DNA of 64,000 bases from JADGGM01 sp025449955 (GTDB lineage: Bacteria > Gemmatimonadota > Gemmatimonadetes > Gemmatimonadales > Gemmatimonadaceae): NCBI GenBank assembly GCA_036554285.1, contig DATBNO010000032.1, positions 66,098 through 130,097 on the forward strand, given 5' to 3'. Shown piece after piece: positions 18,340 to 27,111 of the stretch. The translations under genes were made by a program, and so were the position numbers. The notes below the pieces were generated by a model, which made no database searches, was not told where the DNA came from, and saw only the letters and a program-made list of their open reading frames with translations. How positions within the stretch are numbered: position 1 is the stretch's first letter; each line of letters begins with the position of its first letter.

Positions 18340-18386
18340 GATGCGGAAAGGGGCGGGCGACTTAGTCGCCCGCCCCTTTCCGCATC
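18340..18386. terminator. Strong bidirectional terminator between converging genes
   Basis: A perfect 22-bp inverted repeat (18340-18361 with 18365-18386) around a 3-nt loop TTA, lying between the second beta-helix gene (ends 18325) and the minus-strand glycosyltransferase (ends 18408). The A/T stretch inside the stem gives T-runs in either direction. Confidence 0.9.
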
Positions 18387-18407
18387 ATCTCCGAAGGTCC
18401 ATCGCTA

Positions 18408-19553
18408 TTACAACGGCACCGGCGCACGACTCTTTCGCCGCTGTCCATGCTCAACGGCGCGATGTATCGCAGCCAGCTTGGCCGCGAGATTCCCGTACGC
18501 GTACTGCGTCTCGACCCGGCGTCTTCCGGCCTGGCCCAATTTCCGCCGTTCGCCGCCCGGACGTGACAGTGCGACGAGATGTTCCGTTAGGCCGACGGCA
18601 TCGCCGAGTTCCGTCACGTAGCCGGTCACGCCATGGTCGACGATCGCGCGAGCGTCTCCGGCGGCGGTACACACCACCGGCAGCGAGGCGGCCATCGCCT
18701 CCAGCACCACGTTCGGAAACCCTTCGTGATCCGACGTCAGCATGAGAACGTCGGCGTTCCGCAAGAGTACGGGAATGTCATTGCGGCGGCCAGCGAACGT
18801 GATGGCATCGCTCCCCAAGTCGAGCGTGGCGGCGAGGGTGCCGAGGGCCGCGCGCTCGGGACCATCTCCGGCCAGCACGCCCCGCACGCGAGCGCCCTGC
18901 GCGCGCGCGGCGGCGATCACACGTAGAAAAATGTCGAAGCGCTTTTGTGGGACAAACGTCCCCACCCCGGCGACGACCAGGGGCTCATTCACCGGGCGCG
19001 GCGCAGAGGCGGCGACCAGGTCGAATGCCTCCAGGTCGATCACGTTAGGCAAAACGTGGATCGAATCCTTCAGGCAGCCGAGTGCTTCGGCATTGTCGCG
19101 GGCTGCGTACGAGTTGACGATGAGCGCCGACGGAGCGCGCAGAAGCCAGCGGCCCCAGACGCCGTTATAGCGGACCTCGTGCACGACGTCGTTCCGCGCG
19201 GCGCCGATGCCGATGGCCCCCACGAGCGTCGCCGCCATGGCGACGTAGAGATTGGTGTAGAAGTGCGCCGACTGAACGACGTTCGGGCGGAAGCGTCGCA
19301 GGGCCGCGGCGAGCGCGAGCGTGCGCAAGGGCGGCGCAGCAAACCGTCCAACCCATTCCGGTGCGAGGCCGGTCTCCGCCAGCGCCCGCTCGTAGTATTC
19401 GCCGCGCGTCAGACAATAGACGCGTACTTCGGCGCCTGCGTCGCGCAGAGCGCGCGCCATGTACACGAGTTGTTTCTCGGCGCCGCCCTGCCCGAGGGTT
19501 CCAGCGACCAAGGCGATCCGCGCCGGCGTTTCGTTAGGAGGGTCCCCGGTCAC
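18408..19553 (-). CDS. GT4 glycosyltransferase
   Basis: The 381-residue GT-B enzyme has a glycine-rich N-terminal acceptor motif (ALVAGTLGQGGAEKQLVYMA) and a C-terminal donor-site motif SDHEGFPNVVLEAMAASLPVV with the EX7E glutamates typical of GT4. The GTG start overlaps the membrane polymerase stop (GTGA, 19550-19553). It is the last gene of the long minus-strand operon before the 22-bp-stem terminator. It probably adds one sugar of the repeat unit at the inner membrane; donor and acceptor are unknown. Confidence 0.9.
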   Translation of the reverse strand: MTGDPPNETPARIALVAGTLGQGGAEKQLVYMARALRDAGAEVRVYCLTRGEYYERALAETGLAPEWVGRFAAPPLRTLALAAALRRFRPNVVQSAHFYTNLYVAMAATLVGAIGIGAARNDVVHEVRYNGVWGRWLLRAPSALIVNSYAARDNAEALGCLKDSIHVLPNVIDLEAFDLVAASAPRPVNEPLVVAGVGTFVPQKRFDIFLRVIAAARAQGARVRGVLAGDGPERAALGTLAATLDLGSDAITFAGRRNDIPVLLRNADVLMLTSDHEGFPNVVLEAMAASLPVVCTAAGDARAIVDHGVTGYVTELGDAVGLTEHLVALSRPGGERRKLGQAGRRRVETQYAYGNLAAKLAAIHRAVEHGQRRKSRAPVPL

Positions 19554-21037
19554 ACATTCGCACCTTGGGGCGCCGGGCGACGGGGCATCCGCCGTGCATC
19601 CGGCAAGCGCCGACGGATGAACATCGCCGTCTCAATGCTGTCGCGCTCGAGAAAAACCGTTACGCCAGCTGCGAGATACCACAGCCCCTTGGATTGAAAC
19701 TCCGTGGCGAGCAGAGCGGAAGCCAACGCCAGCGACGTGAGCAGGCCAAAGCGTCGCAGCAGACGTTTTCGCGTCTTGAGGGCGCCATACGCGAACGATC
19801 CGACCCACGCGGCGAGCAGCAGGATGCCGAGCACGCCGTTTTCGGCAAGCGTCTTCACCCAGCCGGAATGCGCGGCACGCAGCTCGCCTCGCGCATAGTC
19901 GCCCATGTTGTCATGCCGATCGAGATTCTTCCAGGCGAGCTTGAAGCTGCCCGTGCCGACGCCCATCGGATGTTCTTCGAAGATGTAGAAGCCGCCGATG
20001 GCGAGATCCGAGCGACCGCTCGTGCGGCTCGACAGCGAATAGTCGCCACTCAGCGGTTGATCGGTGGTGAACAGCTTGAACAGGCGGAACGTCGCGCGTT
20101 CCTGCATCTGACTGAAATGCGCCGCGGCCACCATGATGATCAGGCCACCGCAAACGATGGCGACTGTACGTTGACGCAGCCCGCGCATCGTGAGGAGCAG
20201 CACGATGATGCAGCAAGCGCCGATGAGCAGCGTGCCGCGGCTGCCGCTCAAGAAAATCCACATCAGGTTCACTACAGCCAACGAGAGGAGTGTCGATTGG
20301 CCGCGCTTCATCGACACGGCGGATGGAAAGCCCAGGCAGATCGCAAACAGCGCGGTGCAGGGGAACATCGCCCAGGCGTTCTCGTTGATCTGCGGCAGGC
20401 TCAGGCGCTGAAAGAACCAGGAGAGGCCGCCTAACGCACCGACCAGTCCAGCGATCGTGGCGATCCAGAACCACATGCGCCGGTCCGTCCCCGCCCGAAC
20501 GAAGTAAATCAACAGGCCGAACGTGATGATGATGCCAAGGATGTGCTGCACACCCTCGAGCAGATTGTTGGTGATGGAAAGGTCGACGCACAGCAGTCCG
20601 ATCAACGCCGCCAGCAAGATGTTGTGACGATCTCTCAAACGAATGAGAAACGGCACGTACAGCAGCATCATGAGGAGCAGCCAGTAGTTCAGCGTGTTCC
20701 ACCGCATCACGCCGCCTGTGAGCAAGTACACGCGGGCAGGTCCGTCGATCACGCACAACATCGTGACGCCGACCATGCCGATGCGCGGGTTGACCAGGCC
20801 AATGACCGTCGCGAGCAACCCCACGGCCTCGATGACCGTGAGGGCAACTCGGAAGCCCACGAAGAACGACGACGCCCAGACCAGAACGACGAACAACGAA
20901 AACAGTGGGCCCCACCACTTGCCGGTCTGCGGCGGCGTGGGCCGGCCTAACGGCCGACGCGGCGGCCTCTCCTCGCTCAGAGGAGGAATCGCCGGCGGCA
21001 GCGCAGGTGCGATGTTCACTGTTGGCGGTGTATTCAT
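19550..21037 (-). CDS. Wzy / O-antigen ligase family polytopic membrane protein
   Basis: The 495-residue protein has about ten or more hydrophobic segments after a Pro-rich cytoplasmic N-terminus. It contains the family landmarks SGSRGTLL (after the middle helices) and, in the large periplasmic loop, HPMGVGTGSF and AAHSGWVKTLAENGVLG. Members either polymerise lipid-linked repeats (Wzy) or ligate glycans to lipid A or protein; sequence alone does not separate these. ATG at 21037 overlaps the upstream glycosyltransferase stop as ATGA (21034-21037); the longer frame to 21145 overlaps that gene and has no homology. It is the only Wzy/ligase candidate in the window. Confidence 0.88.
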   Translation of the reverse strand: MNTPPTVNIAPALPPAIPPLSEERPPRRPLGRPTPPQTGKWWGPLFSLFVVLVWASSFFVGFRVALTVIEAVGLLATVIGLVNPRIGMVGVTMLCVIDGPARVYLLTGGVMRWNTLNYWLLLMMLLYVPFLIRLRDRHNILLAALIGLLCVDLSITNNLLEGVQHILGIIITFGLLIYFVRAGTDRRMWFWIATIAGLVGALGGLSWFFQRLSLPQINENAWAMFPCTALFAICLGFPSAVSMKRGQSTLLSLAVVNLMWIFLSGSRGTLLIGACCIIVLLLTMRGLRQRTVAIVCGGLIIMVAAAHFSQMQERATFRLFKLFTTDQPLSGDYSLSSRTSGRSDLAIGGFYIFEEHPMGVGTGSFKLAWKNLDRHDNMGDYARGELRAAHSGWVKTLAENGVLGILLLAAWVGSFAYGALKTRKRLLRRFGLLTSLALASALLATEFQSKGLWYLAAGVTVFLERDSIETAMFIRRRLPDARRMPRRPAPQGANV

Positions 21038-22233
21038 GCGCGGAGTCGCCCGTCCGTCATCGTCCATCCCCATCGTGCGGCGCACGTCGTGCCGATGCGT
21101 TCGGCCCACGCCTCGAGCGTTCTGCTCTCGACGTACGCGCGACACCGCCGGCGCAGCGCAGGCCAGTCCTGCGGCTGAACGAGCAGTTGCCGAATCGCTC
21201 GGGCGAGCGCGTCAGTGTCGCCCGGAGGGACGAGCCAGCCGCGCTCGCCGCGCGTGCCGATCACGGCAGCCGCGGCGCCGACGTTGGATGCCAGCACCGG
21301 AAGTCCGTGCGCCATCGCGTCGAGCCATGCCTTGCTGAAACCCTCTGTCAAGGACGGTTGTACGCACACATCCGCCACAGCGAGCTCGCTCGAGAGCGCT
21401 TCGCGATCAACCTGGCCCGCGAACGTCACGCGCTCGCGACAGCCTGCCTTGATGGCGCGCGCCTCGAGGCTCTCACGCTCGTCGCCGTCGCCGAGGATGG
21501 TGAGGCGTGGTTGCGGAACACGGTCTTCCTGGGTCAAGCGTCCCATCGCGTCGATCAAGACGGCGACGCCCTTTTCCGGCGAAAGGCGGCCGGCGTAGAC
21601 GAGTCGCGGCGGATTCGACATGCCACGATCGAGATGCGGCGTGTTGCGATCCAGCTCGCGGCGCGCGATGGCAGTCGAAAACACCCACTCGACGCCTGGT
21701 GCCGGCACGAGAACGCCATCGCCTGTCGCGAGCATCACGTTGCGACCGCCGGCGAAGCGACGCATGAAGCCTTTCGTCACACGATTCATGAACGTGGACT
21801 GCGAGTTCGCGACCCACGAGCCTCCATATCGCGCCAACACGCGCTTGCGCATCGCCAACGCGATCCACATTCCTAACAATGGAACGTCGCCGGGTAGCGG
21901 AACATGCACCACATCCGCGTCCCACGCGTTCGCGGCGATCTTCCACACATAGTACGGTATGCGTGCGGCGACGGACACCTTGCGTCGCAGATCGGCGCCG
22001 CGCGGAGAGCGCAGCGGGACGATGCGCGCGTTCGCAGGAAGCGGAATTCCTCCGTCGCGCGGCGGCACACGCACAATGACGAGCGTCATCTCATCGAACA
22101 GCGATGCGATCGCGCCCATCTGAAACGGGAAGCCGCCGAACGACATCCATCGCCCCGACTCGTCCTGCCAACACGGCTTGAACGAGACGGCGCAGACGCG
22201 CAGCCGGCGACCTGCCGTGACGGGCGTGGTCAC
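21034..22233 (-). CDS. GT4 glycosyltransferase
   Basis: The 399-residue GT-B enzyme has LVYAGRLSPEKGVAVLIDAMGRL in the linker region and a C-terminal donor site SLTEGFSKAWLDAMAHGLPVLASNVG, followed by GERGWLVPPGDTDALA. Start is taken as GTG at 22231-22233, which forms a GTGA overlap with the upstream methyltransferase stop; an ATG at 22284 would overlap that gene by 55 bp. It is coupled downstream to the Wzy-like gene. Sugar specificity is unknown. Confidence 0.88.
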   Translation of the reverse strand: MTTPVTAGRRLRVCAVSFKPCWQDESGRWMSFGGFPFQMGAIASLFDEMTLVIVRVPPRDGGIPLPANARIVPLRSPRGADLRRKVSVAARIPYYVWKIAANAWDADVVHVPLPGDVPLLGMWIALAMRKRVLARYGGSWVANSQSTFMNRVTKGFMRRFAGGRNVMLATGDGVLVPAPGVEWVFSTAIARRELDRNTPHLDRGMSNPPRLVYAGRLSPEKGVAVLIDAMGRLTQEDRVPQPRLTILGDGDERESLEARAIKAGCRERVTFAGQVDREALSSELAVADVCVQPSLTEGFSKAWLDAMAHGLPVLASNVGAAAAVIGTRGERGWLVPPGDTDALARAIRQLLVQPQDWPALRRRCRAYVESRTLEAWAERIGTTCAARWGWTMTDGRLRA

Positions 22234-23027
22234 CGACGCCGGAGGAGCGTCACCAGTGACCAGTACAGTCGTCGCGCCATCCATTCAGGAACTCCTGGCC
22301 GCTCGAAGCGGCGTAAGCAAAACTCCTGATATCGATACAACCATGAGGGGGGCAGCGGAGGCACGATCCCCCAATTCCAGATCTTGATGAATGCGTGCGG
22401 CCATCCGAAGGCCTGCGTCCCGACCCGCTCCAAACCCGCCGCGTCGAGCGCCGCCGTCAATTCGCGCGACGTGATGAACCGATCTTTTGCCGGCATCGGA
22501 CGTCGCGCCAACCACCGGAGCACTCGCCACATGACGGACTCGGTGCGCAGCGCCAGAGATTCCGGGTTAGGCGTCGTGAGAAAGAGAAGCCCGGATGGCC
22601 GCAGCACGCGCCGGATCTCGCGCAGCAACGACTCCTTGTCGATCACGTGCTCGATCACCTCGACCAGGATCGCGAGATCGAACGATGCATCCGGGAACGG
22701 CAGCGTCCGCCCATCGTACGCGTCGAACGTGCACCAATCGAATCCGAGCGCTTGGGCCTGGCCGATGGCTTCGCGCGATACGTCGACACCAGCGACGCGA
22801 ACGCGTCCCGCGCGATCGGCGTGCCTCGCTTTGAACAACACCTCGACCGAACCGCGGTTGCACCCGATGTCGATCACGTCGTGCACCGATGGGTCGGCCA
22901 TGAGATCCGCGGCGCGCTCGTACTTTCGCCACGTGCCGAGTCCGCTCACGGTATTGCGATCGGGGAAGAGACGCCGCCCGTGCAACGCCTCTTGATCGAA
23001 GTGCGCCTCGACCGTCTCGGAGGTCAC
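22230..23027 (-). CDS. Class I SAM-dependent methyltransferase
   Basis: The protein (265 residues from GTG 23027; ATG at 23036 is an alternative) has motif I VIDIGCNRGSVEVLF, an acidic motif II in GVDVSREA and FDLAILVEVIEHV as motif IV region, typical of Methyltransf_11 enzymes. Its C-terminal part carries hydrophobic stretches seen in lipid- or quinone-associated methyltransferases. The GTGA overlap with the deacetylase stop (23024-23027) supports the shorter start. The likely target is a glycan residue or lipid-linked intermediate, inferred only from neighbours. Confidence 0.85.
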   Translation of the reverse strand: MTSETVEAHFDQEALHGRRLFPDRNTVSGLGTWRKYERAADLMADPSVHDVIDIGCNRGSVEVLFKARHADRAGRVRVAGVDVSREAIGQAQALGFDWCTFDAYDGRTLPFPDASFDLAILVEVIEHVIDKESLLREIRRVLRPSGLLFLTTPNPESLALRTESVMWRVLRWLARRPMPAKDRFITSRELTAALDAAGLERVGTQAFGWPHAFIKIWNWGIVPPLPPSWLYRYQEFCLRRFERPGVPEWMARRLYWSLVTLLRRR

Positions 23028-25984
23028 GACGACCATCGCGCCTCCTGACCTATGAGGTCGCGGGGCAGGACCGTGCGTACGCGACCTTGTTCACGCCACT
23101 GTTGGATGAGAGCGAGCAGCGGCTCGAGCAGCTGCAGCGATTGAGCATTGCCATGATCGCTGGCCGAATGCGGGTGTCCGTGCAATGTCCAGACTCCGCC
23201 GCGATGGAGATGCCGCTCGAGAATCTTCTGCACCTCCGGCGTGAAGCCGACGGGCATGTTGAGCCGGAGGCATGCGACGCCGCTGATGTCTTCGAGATAC
23301 CCGGGCCGGCGCGGCAGGCGTCCGCGCACCGCTTCGACCACGCGCTCGGACAAGGGCCGATAGGCCAGTCGGCAGAACTTGTAGCCGGCTTCGCCGAGCG
23401 ATGCGCAGAGACGGCCGACATCAGTGCGGGCGTGTCGTACGCTCCGACGCTCCGACAGACTAACGGACAGCCGCTTCGGGTAGTCGAACGGCTGGTTGAA
23501 CGGCGGGACGAAGCTCACGACTTCGGCGCCGATGCACTGTTCGAGCGCGTCCTTGCTGTGCCGCAGCGTCTCGTCGAGCGCCGCGGAATCCAGACTGGGC
23601 AGCCACTCGTGGCGGAAGGAATGGCTGGCGACTTCGTTGCCGGCCTCGTGAATGCGGCGGATCTGATCGGGATCGTGATACGGGTGCGTGCCGGGTAGCG
23701 CCGCGGCACCGACGACTGCAAAGCACGCCGGAATGTCATACCGGGAGTGCAGCTCGAGGAGCGCGTCCGTGTTGGGAAACTCGAGCGCGCCCCAGGTGGG
23801 CTTGGCGACGGTATTGCGTGAGCGATCGGCTCCCCATTGCGTGTCATAGTCCCAAAAGATCACTACGTTAGGCACAGCCCGGTCGTCGGCCGGCTGCGCG
23901 ATCGCACTGCCGGCGCCGTGGCGGGCACGCCCGTGCGGCGGTGTGATGATATCGAGCCGGACCCGATCCCAGCGCACCACGATCGCGCTGTTGGCAGGCA
24001 CATCACCCCAGACGCAGAGCCAGTCGCTCCAGCGGCGCGAGGCCGTCGCCGGGCCGCCGTTCCAGCTGATGGCATCCGGGCTGACGGAGGCGGGCAGCAT
24101 CACCGTTGCCCCGTGCACCACGTCGGCGGTTGGATTCGACAATTCCAAGGCGGATTCCGCGCGCGGCGTGACCGTTAGGCACTGCATCGAGCGGAACCAC
24201 TTCGCGGCCTCGCCGGCGGTCGGGTTCCACAGGCGTCCCGCGGCGACTTCGCCGGCCAAGCTGTCGAGTGCGCTCTGCCACGCCGATGCGGGCCGTATGC
24301 CGGGGTAGTCCGGTGAGAACATGCCGGCCACGTAGGGCAGCGTGTTGAGCAGGTACGTATGCGCGAGGTGCACGCCGCGCTCGTGAATGAGGCGCTCAAA
24401 GGCGGCCGGCGTGTACGCATCGCGGAGGTGCAGGACTTCTTGTGTGGCAAAGAGCAGCTGGTCGTCAGGTTGCACCTGGTGCATCGGGACGGCGCGCTCG
24501 GGGTACACGGCCGCGCCCCATTCCAGGCCCTCGCGGCGCGTGAACACTTCTGCGGGCGACGCATCGCCGCGGCGAGATTGACTCGACGCCTCGAACAACC
24601 CGACGATCGCGGCGCCGGCGGCCGACCACGCGGCCGTATGGCGGTTGGCGAAGGATTCGCTGCGCAGGAGATAGGCCCTGCGCCCGACGCTCAGCGCCTT
24701 ACCGACCGTTTGTTGCAGCGCACCCGTGGCGCGCGCCAGAAACGCCGAACGCAGATAGTGCGCGGCAATGAGGTAGTCGCTGTTCGCCGCATGCCGCATC
24801 GATCCGCGTACCGCGTGGCGCAGGTCCCATCCGTTAGGCGCGAGCAGATTGAGCGAGCCGGCCGCGTTGACCGGCACGTCGTGATAGGACCAGAGCGTGC
24901 TGATGCCGTGGTCGCGCAGCCGGGCGAGCAAGTCGTAGTCCGGATTGTCGGCTCCACCCATCGAGTAGCAGTACGCGAGCGATAACCCGTGATCGATCCA
25001 CGTATCCGGGCGATACCTGTCCGCGAGGGCGGCCAGCGCGCGGCGGAATCGCTCGGGGGCAACATTTCCCGATTCGTTGACACCGTGCGGCGCGATTTCG
25101 CTGCCCTCACCGTACAGTTCGTCGAGCAGCGCCCGATACGCGGGGCGTTCCATCGTCGGCGCGGGGCGACGCGGCACCGCGTCGCTCTCCATTGCGAACA
25201 CGCTTTTCGTCAGGCGGAGGCCGCGGCCTAACCAGCCGCGCCGGCCATCGACGCCGTGCGCAAATACCAGGAACCGATCCTCGTCATCGAAGTCGGGATG
25301 GTCTGTGATGGTAAGCGCTGCTTCGGCGCCGAACGGCAGGCGGCCGAGGACCGCAGGTGTCGGCGCGGGCGTGTCGATGTGCCGCAGCACAAGAGCGATG
25401 CACGACGACCAACCTGGGGCGCGCGCGGGCGCGGCCGTCGATTCCGTGCGGCCCGCGGCGAACGACCAGCGTGGATGCAGCGCCGCGGCGTCGAGCTCCA
25501 GATCGATCGTGAGCATGCCCCCGTTCCATGCGATGACAGCGGGAATGCATCCGCGTGTCGAGCGGAGCTCGAGCAGCGCCCCGGATGGGTCGCGCCAGCG
25601 AAGGACGAACGGCGTCGATTCGTTCGTGACCGCGCGGCGCCTCACCTCGCTCCATCGACAGTACGCGTCCAGATGGTGCGGACGCGCGGTACACTGGGCG
25701 CTCAGTCGGACGCTGCACCGCCGAATCGAGGCGGCGCGCTCGGCGACTGCCGTCATGGTGAGTGGGCGCGACACCGAGTGTTCGTCAGCGACCAACGCGC
25801 CTAACGTCAGGCCGAAGCGCATCACGTCGTCGGCGCTGGACCAGCGGGTCGCACCGCTCGGTGTCCAGGAGCTCGCGGCGTCGTGAGCACCCGGTCCGAT
25901 ATATTCGACCTCCGGGCGACCCAACCTCAACGGCGCACAGGGGCTGTTCGGCTCGAACGCCTGGACGATCGTGGTCGGTGTCAC
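23024..25984 (-). CDS. Giant two-domain NodB-like polysaccharide deacetylase
   Basis: This is a 986-residue protein. Residues about 220-430 resemble a degenerate NodB fold (TITDHPDFDDEDRF at about 226-239, IAPHGVNESGN at 297-307, then WIDHG). Residues about 700-960 form a clear polysaccharide deacetylase domain with DYD (712-714), the metal-binding HSFRH (788-792), a PPFNQPFDYP segment and HGH near 935. Two hundred N-terminal residues and the middle are not recognised. Start GTG at 25982-25984 overlaps the GT2 stop (GTGA); the longer frame to 26758 merely shadows the GT2 gene. No signal peptide is seen, so it may act in the cytoplasm on a precursor. NodB enzymes remove N- or O-acetyl groups. 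Confidence 0.8.
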   Translation of the reverse strand: MTPTTIVQAFEPNSPCAPLRLGRPEVEYIGPGAHDAASSWTPSGATRWSSADDVMRFGLTLGALVADEHSVSRPLTMTAVAERAASIRRCSVRLSAQCTARPHHLDAYCRWSEVRRRAVTNESTPFVLRWRDPSGALLELRSTRGCIPAVIAWNGGMLTIDLELDAAALHPRWSFAAGRTESTAAPARAPGWSSCIALVLRHIDTPAPTPAVLGRLPFGAEAALTITDHPDFDDEDRFLVFAHGVDGRRGWLGRGLRLTKSVFAMESDAVPRRPAPTMERPAYRALLDELYGEGSEIAPHGVNESGNVAPERFRRALAALADRYRPDTWIDHGLSLAYCYSMGGADNPDYDLLARLRDHGISTLWSYHDVPVNAAGSLNLLAPNGWDLRHAVRGSMRHAANSDYLIAAHYLRSAFLARATGALQQTVGKALSVGRRAYLLRSESFANRHTAAWSAAGAAIVGLFEASSQSRRGDASPAEVFTRREGLEWGAAVYPERAVPMHQVQPDDQLLFATQEVLHLRDAYTPAAFERLIHERGVHLAHTYLLNTLPYVAGMFSPDYPGIRPASAWQSALDSLAGEVAAGRLWNPTAGEAAKWFRSMQCLTVTPRAESALELSNPTADVVHGATVMLPASVSPDAISWNGGPATASRRWSDWLCVWGDVPANSAIVVRWDRVRLDIITPPHGRARHGAGSAIAQPADDRAVPNVVIFWDYDTQWGADRSRNTVAKPTWGALEFPNTDALLELHSRYDIPACFAVVGAAALPGTHPYHDPDQIRRIHEAGNEVASHSFRHEWLPSLDSAALDETLRHSKDALEQCIGAEVVSFVPPFNQPFDYPKRLSVSLSERRSVRHARTDVGRLCASLGEAGYKFCRLAYRPLSERVVEAVRGRLPRRPGYLEDISGVACLRLNMPVGFTPEVQKILERHLHRGGVWTLHGHPHSASDHGNAQSLQLLEPLLALIQQWREQGRVRTVLPRDLIGQEARWSS

Positions 25985-27111
25985 GATGCGGCGCTCACGT
26001 GGAGGGCATCCGGCGCGGCGCCGACGCCTAACGGAGCCGGGCGGCGATCGACGAGCGCCACGAATGTGACATCGTATTCGCGGCGGGCCGGTGGTTCGTC
26101 GTATCGCGGACGGTCCGTGAGGCAGCTGAGCAATCCCCGCAGGACACCGCGCACGTGTTGCAGCGGCGCGATCGACGTCGGGTGCGCGACAAACTCGAGG
26201 ACATCTACCCCGATCCCGTACACGAAATCGAGCCAGAATCTCACCAAGCTGGCGAAGGCCGGCGTCGCATGCCGCTTCCAGATGAAGTAGCGATTGCGCA
26301 CCTCCATGTAACCCTTCTTGGCGGCGTCCGGCCTCCCCTGCGGCGCATGGTTGTGCGACACGTGCGCATCGCCGCACCAGAGGAGCATCCATTCGCGGCC
26401 CACACGCAGCGACATCTCGAGATCTTCGCCCTGTGCATATCCGCTGAAATAGAGCGAGAAGCGCTGGCGGTCGAGCACGGCGCGCCGATACCCAACGGCA
26501 CCCCCCGGGACGACCTGCACGCGGCGCGCACCGGTGAAAGGCGGCACGTGCGTGATCGGAAGCGAAACGCCGCTGTCGAGATACGAGCCCGGTTCCCCGC
26601 GTTGGGCGAGTCCGAGTGCGAACCGTATGCGCCAACGCCACGACAACGCGCCGCCCATGTTGTTGACGATCGCCCCTGCCACGGCACCGACGGTGACCGT
26701 CGTGTCGCGCACGAACACATCGCGAATAGCCTGGAAGTACCCGGCGTACGGGACACAATCATCGTCCAGGTAGAACACGAACGCTCCGGTCGATGCATCG
26801 ACGCCGACGTTGCGTTGCAGCGTGAGGCCGGCCGGGCTCCGCACGTACGAGACGTCGAATCGCGCCGTATTGGTTGCGACCCATGCCTCGAGCGCCTCTT
26901 CCGTCGCGTGCCCACGCGACCCGTCCACGATCACGACGTCGGCCGGCGTGTCCGCGACCGCGAGCAAGGCGTCGAGCAGCGTCGTGATGGCGGCCGGCCG
27001 CTCGTACGTCGGGACGACGAGCGAGGAGTCCGTTAGGCCGGCTCTCTGTATCGCGGTGGAGCGCCAACCGGCCAGCGGCTGCATTGGAAGCGCCTGCGGC
27101 GATGCAGTCAC
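25981..27111 (-). CDS. GT2 glycosyltransferase
   Basis: The 376-residue GT-A enzyme has an N-terminal SLVVPTYERP motif, VDGS after strand 3, and the divalent-metal DXD region FYLDDDCVPY (about 117-126). The GTG start overlaps the preceding GT4 stop (GTGA, 27108-27111). The C-terminal 100 residues contain amphipathic or hydrophobic stretches likely to contact the membrane. Acts on a nucleotide-sugar donor and lipid-linked acceptor; specificity unknown. Confidence 0.88.
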   Translation of the reverse strand: MTASPQALPMQPLAGWRSTAIQRAGLTDSSLVVPTYERPAAITTLLDALLAVADTPADVVIVDGSRGHATEEALEAWVATNTARFDVSYVRSPAGLTLQRNVGVDASTGAFVFYLDDDCVPYAGYFQAIRDVFVRDTTVTVGAVAGAIVNNMGGALSWRWRIRFALGLAQRGEPGSYLDSGVSLPITHVPPFTGARRVQVVPGGAVGYRRAVLDRQRFSLYFSGYAQGEDLEMSLRVGREWMLLWCGDAHVSHNHAPQGRPDAAKKGYMEVRNRYFIWKRHATPAFASLVRFWLDFVYGIGVDVLEFVAHPTSIAPLQHVRGVLRGLLSCLTDRPRYDEPPARREYDVTFVALVDRRPAPLGVGAAPDALHVSAAS

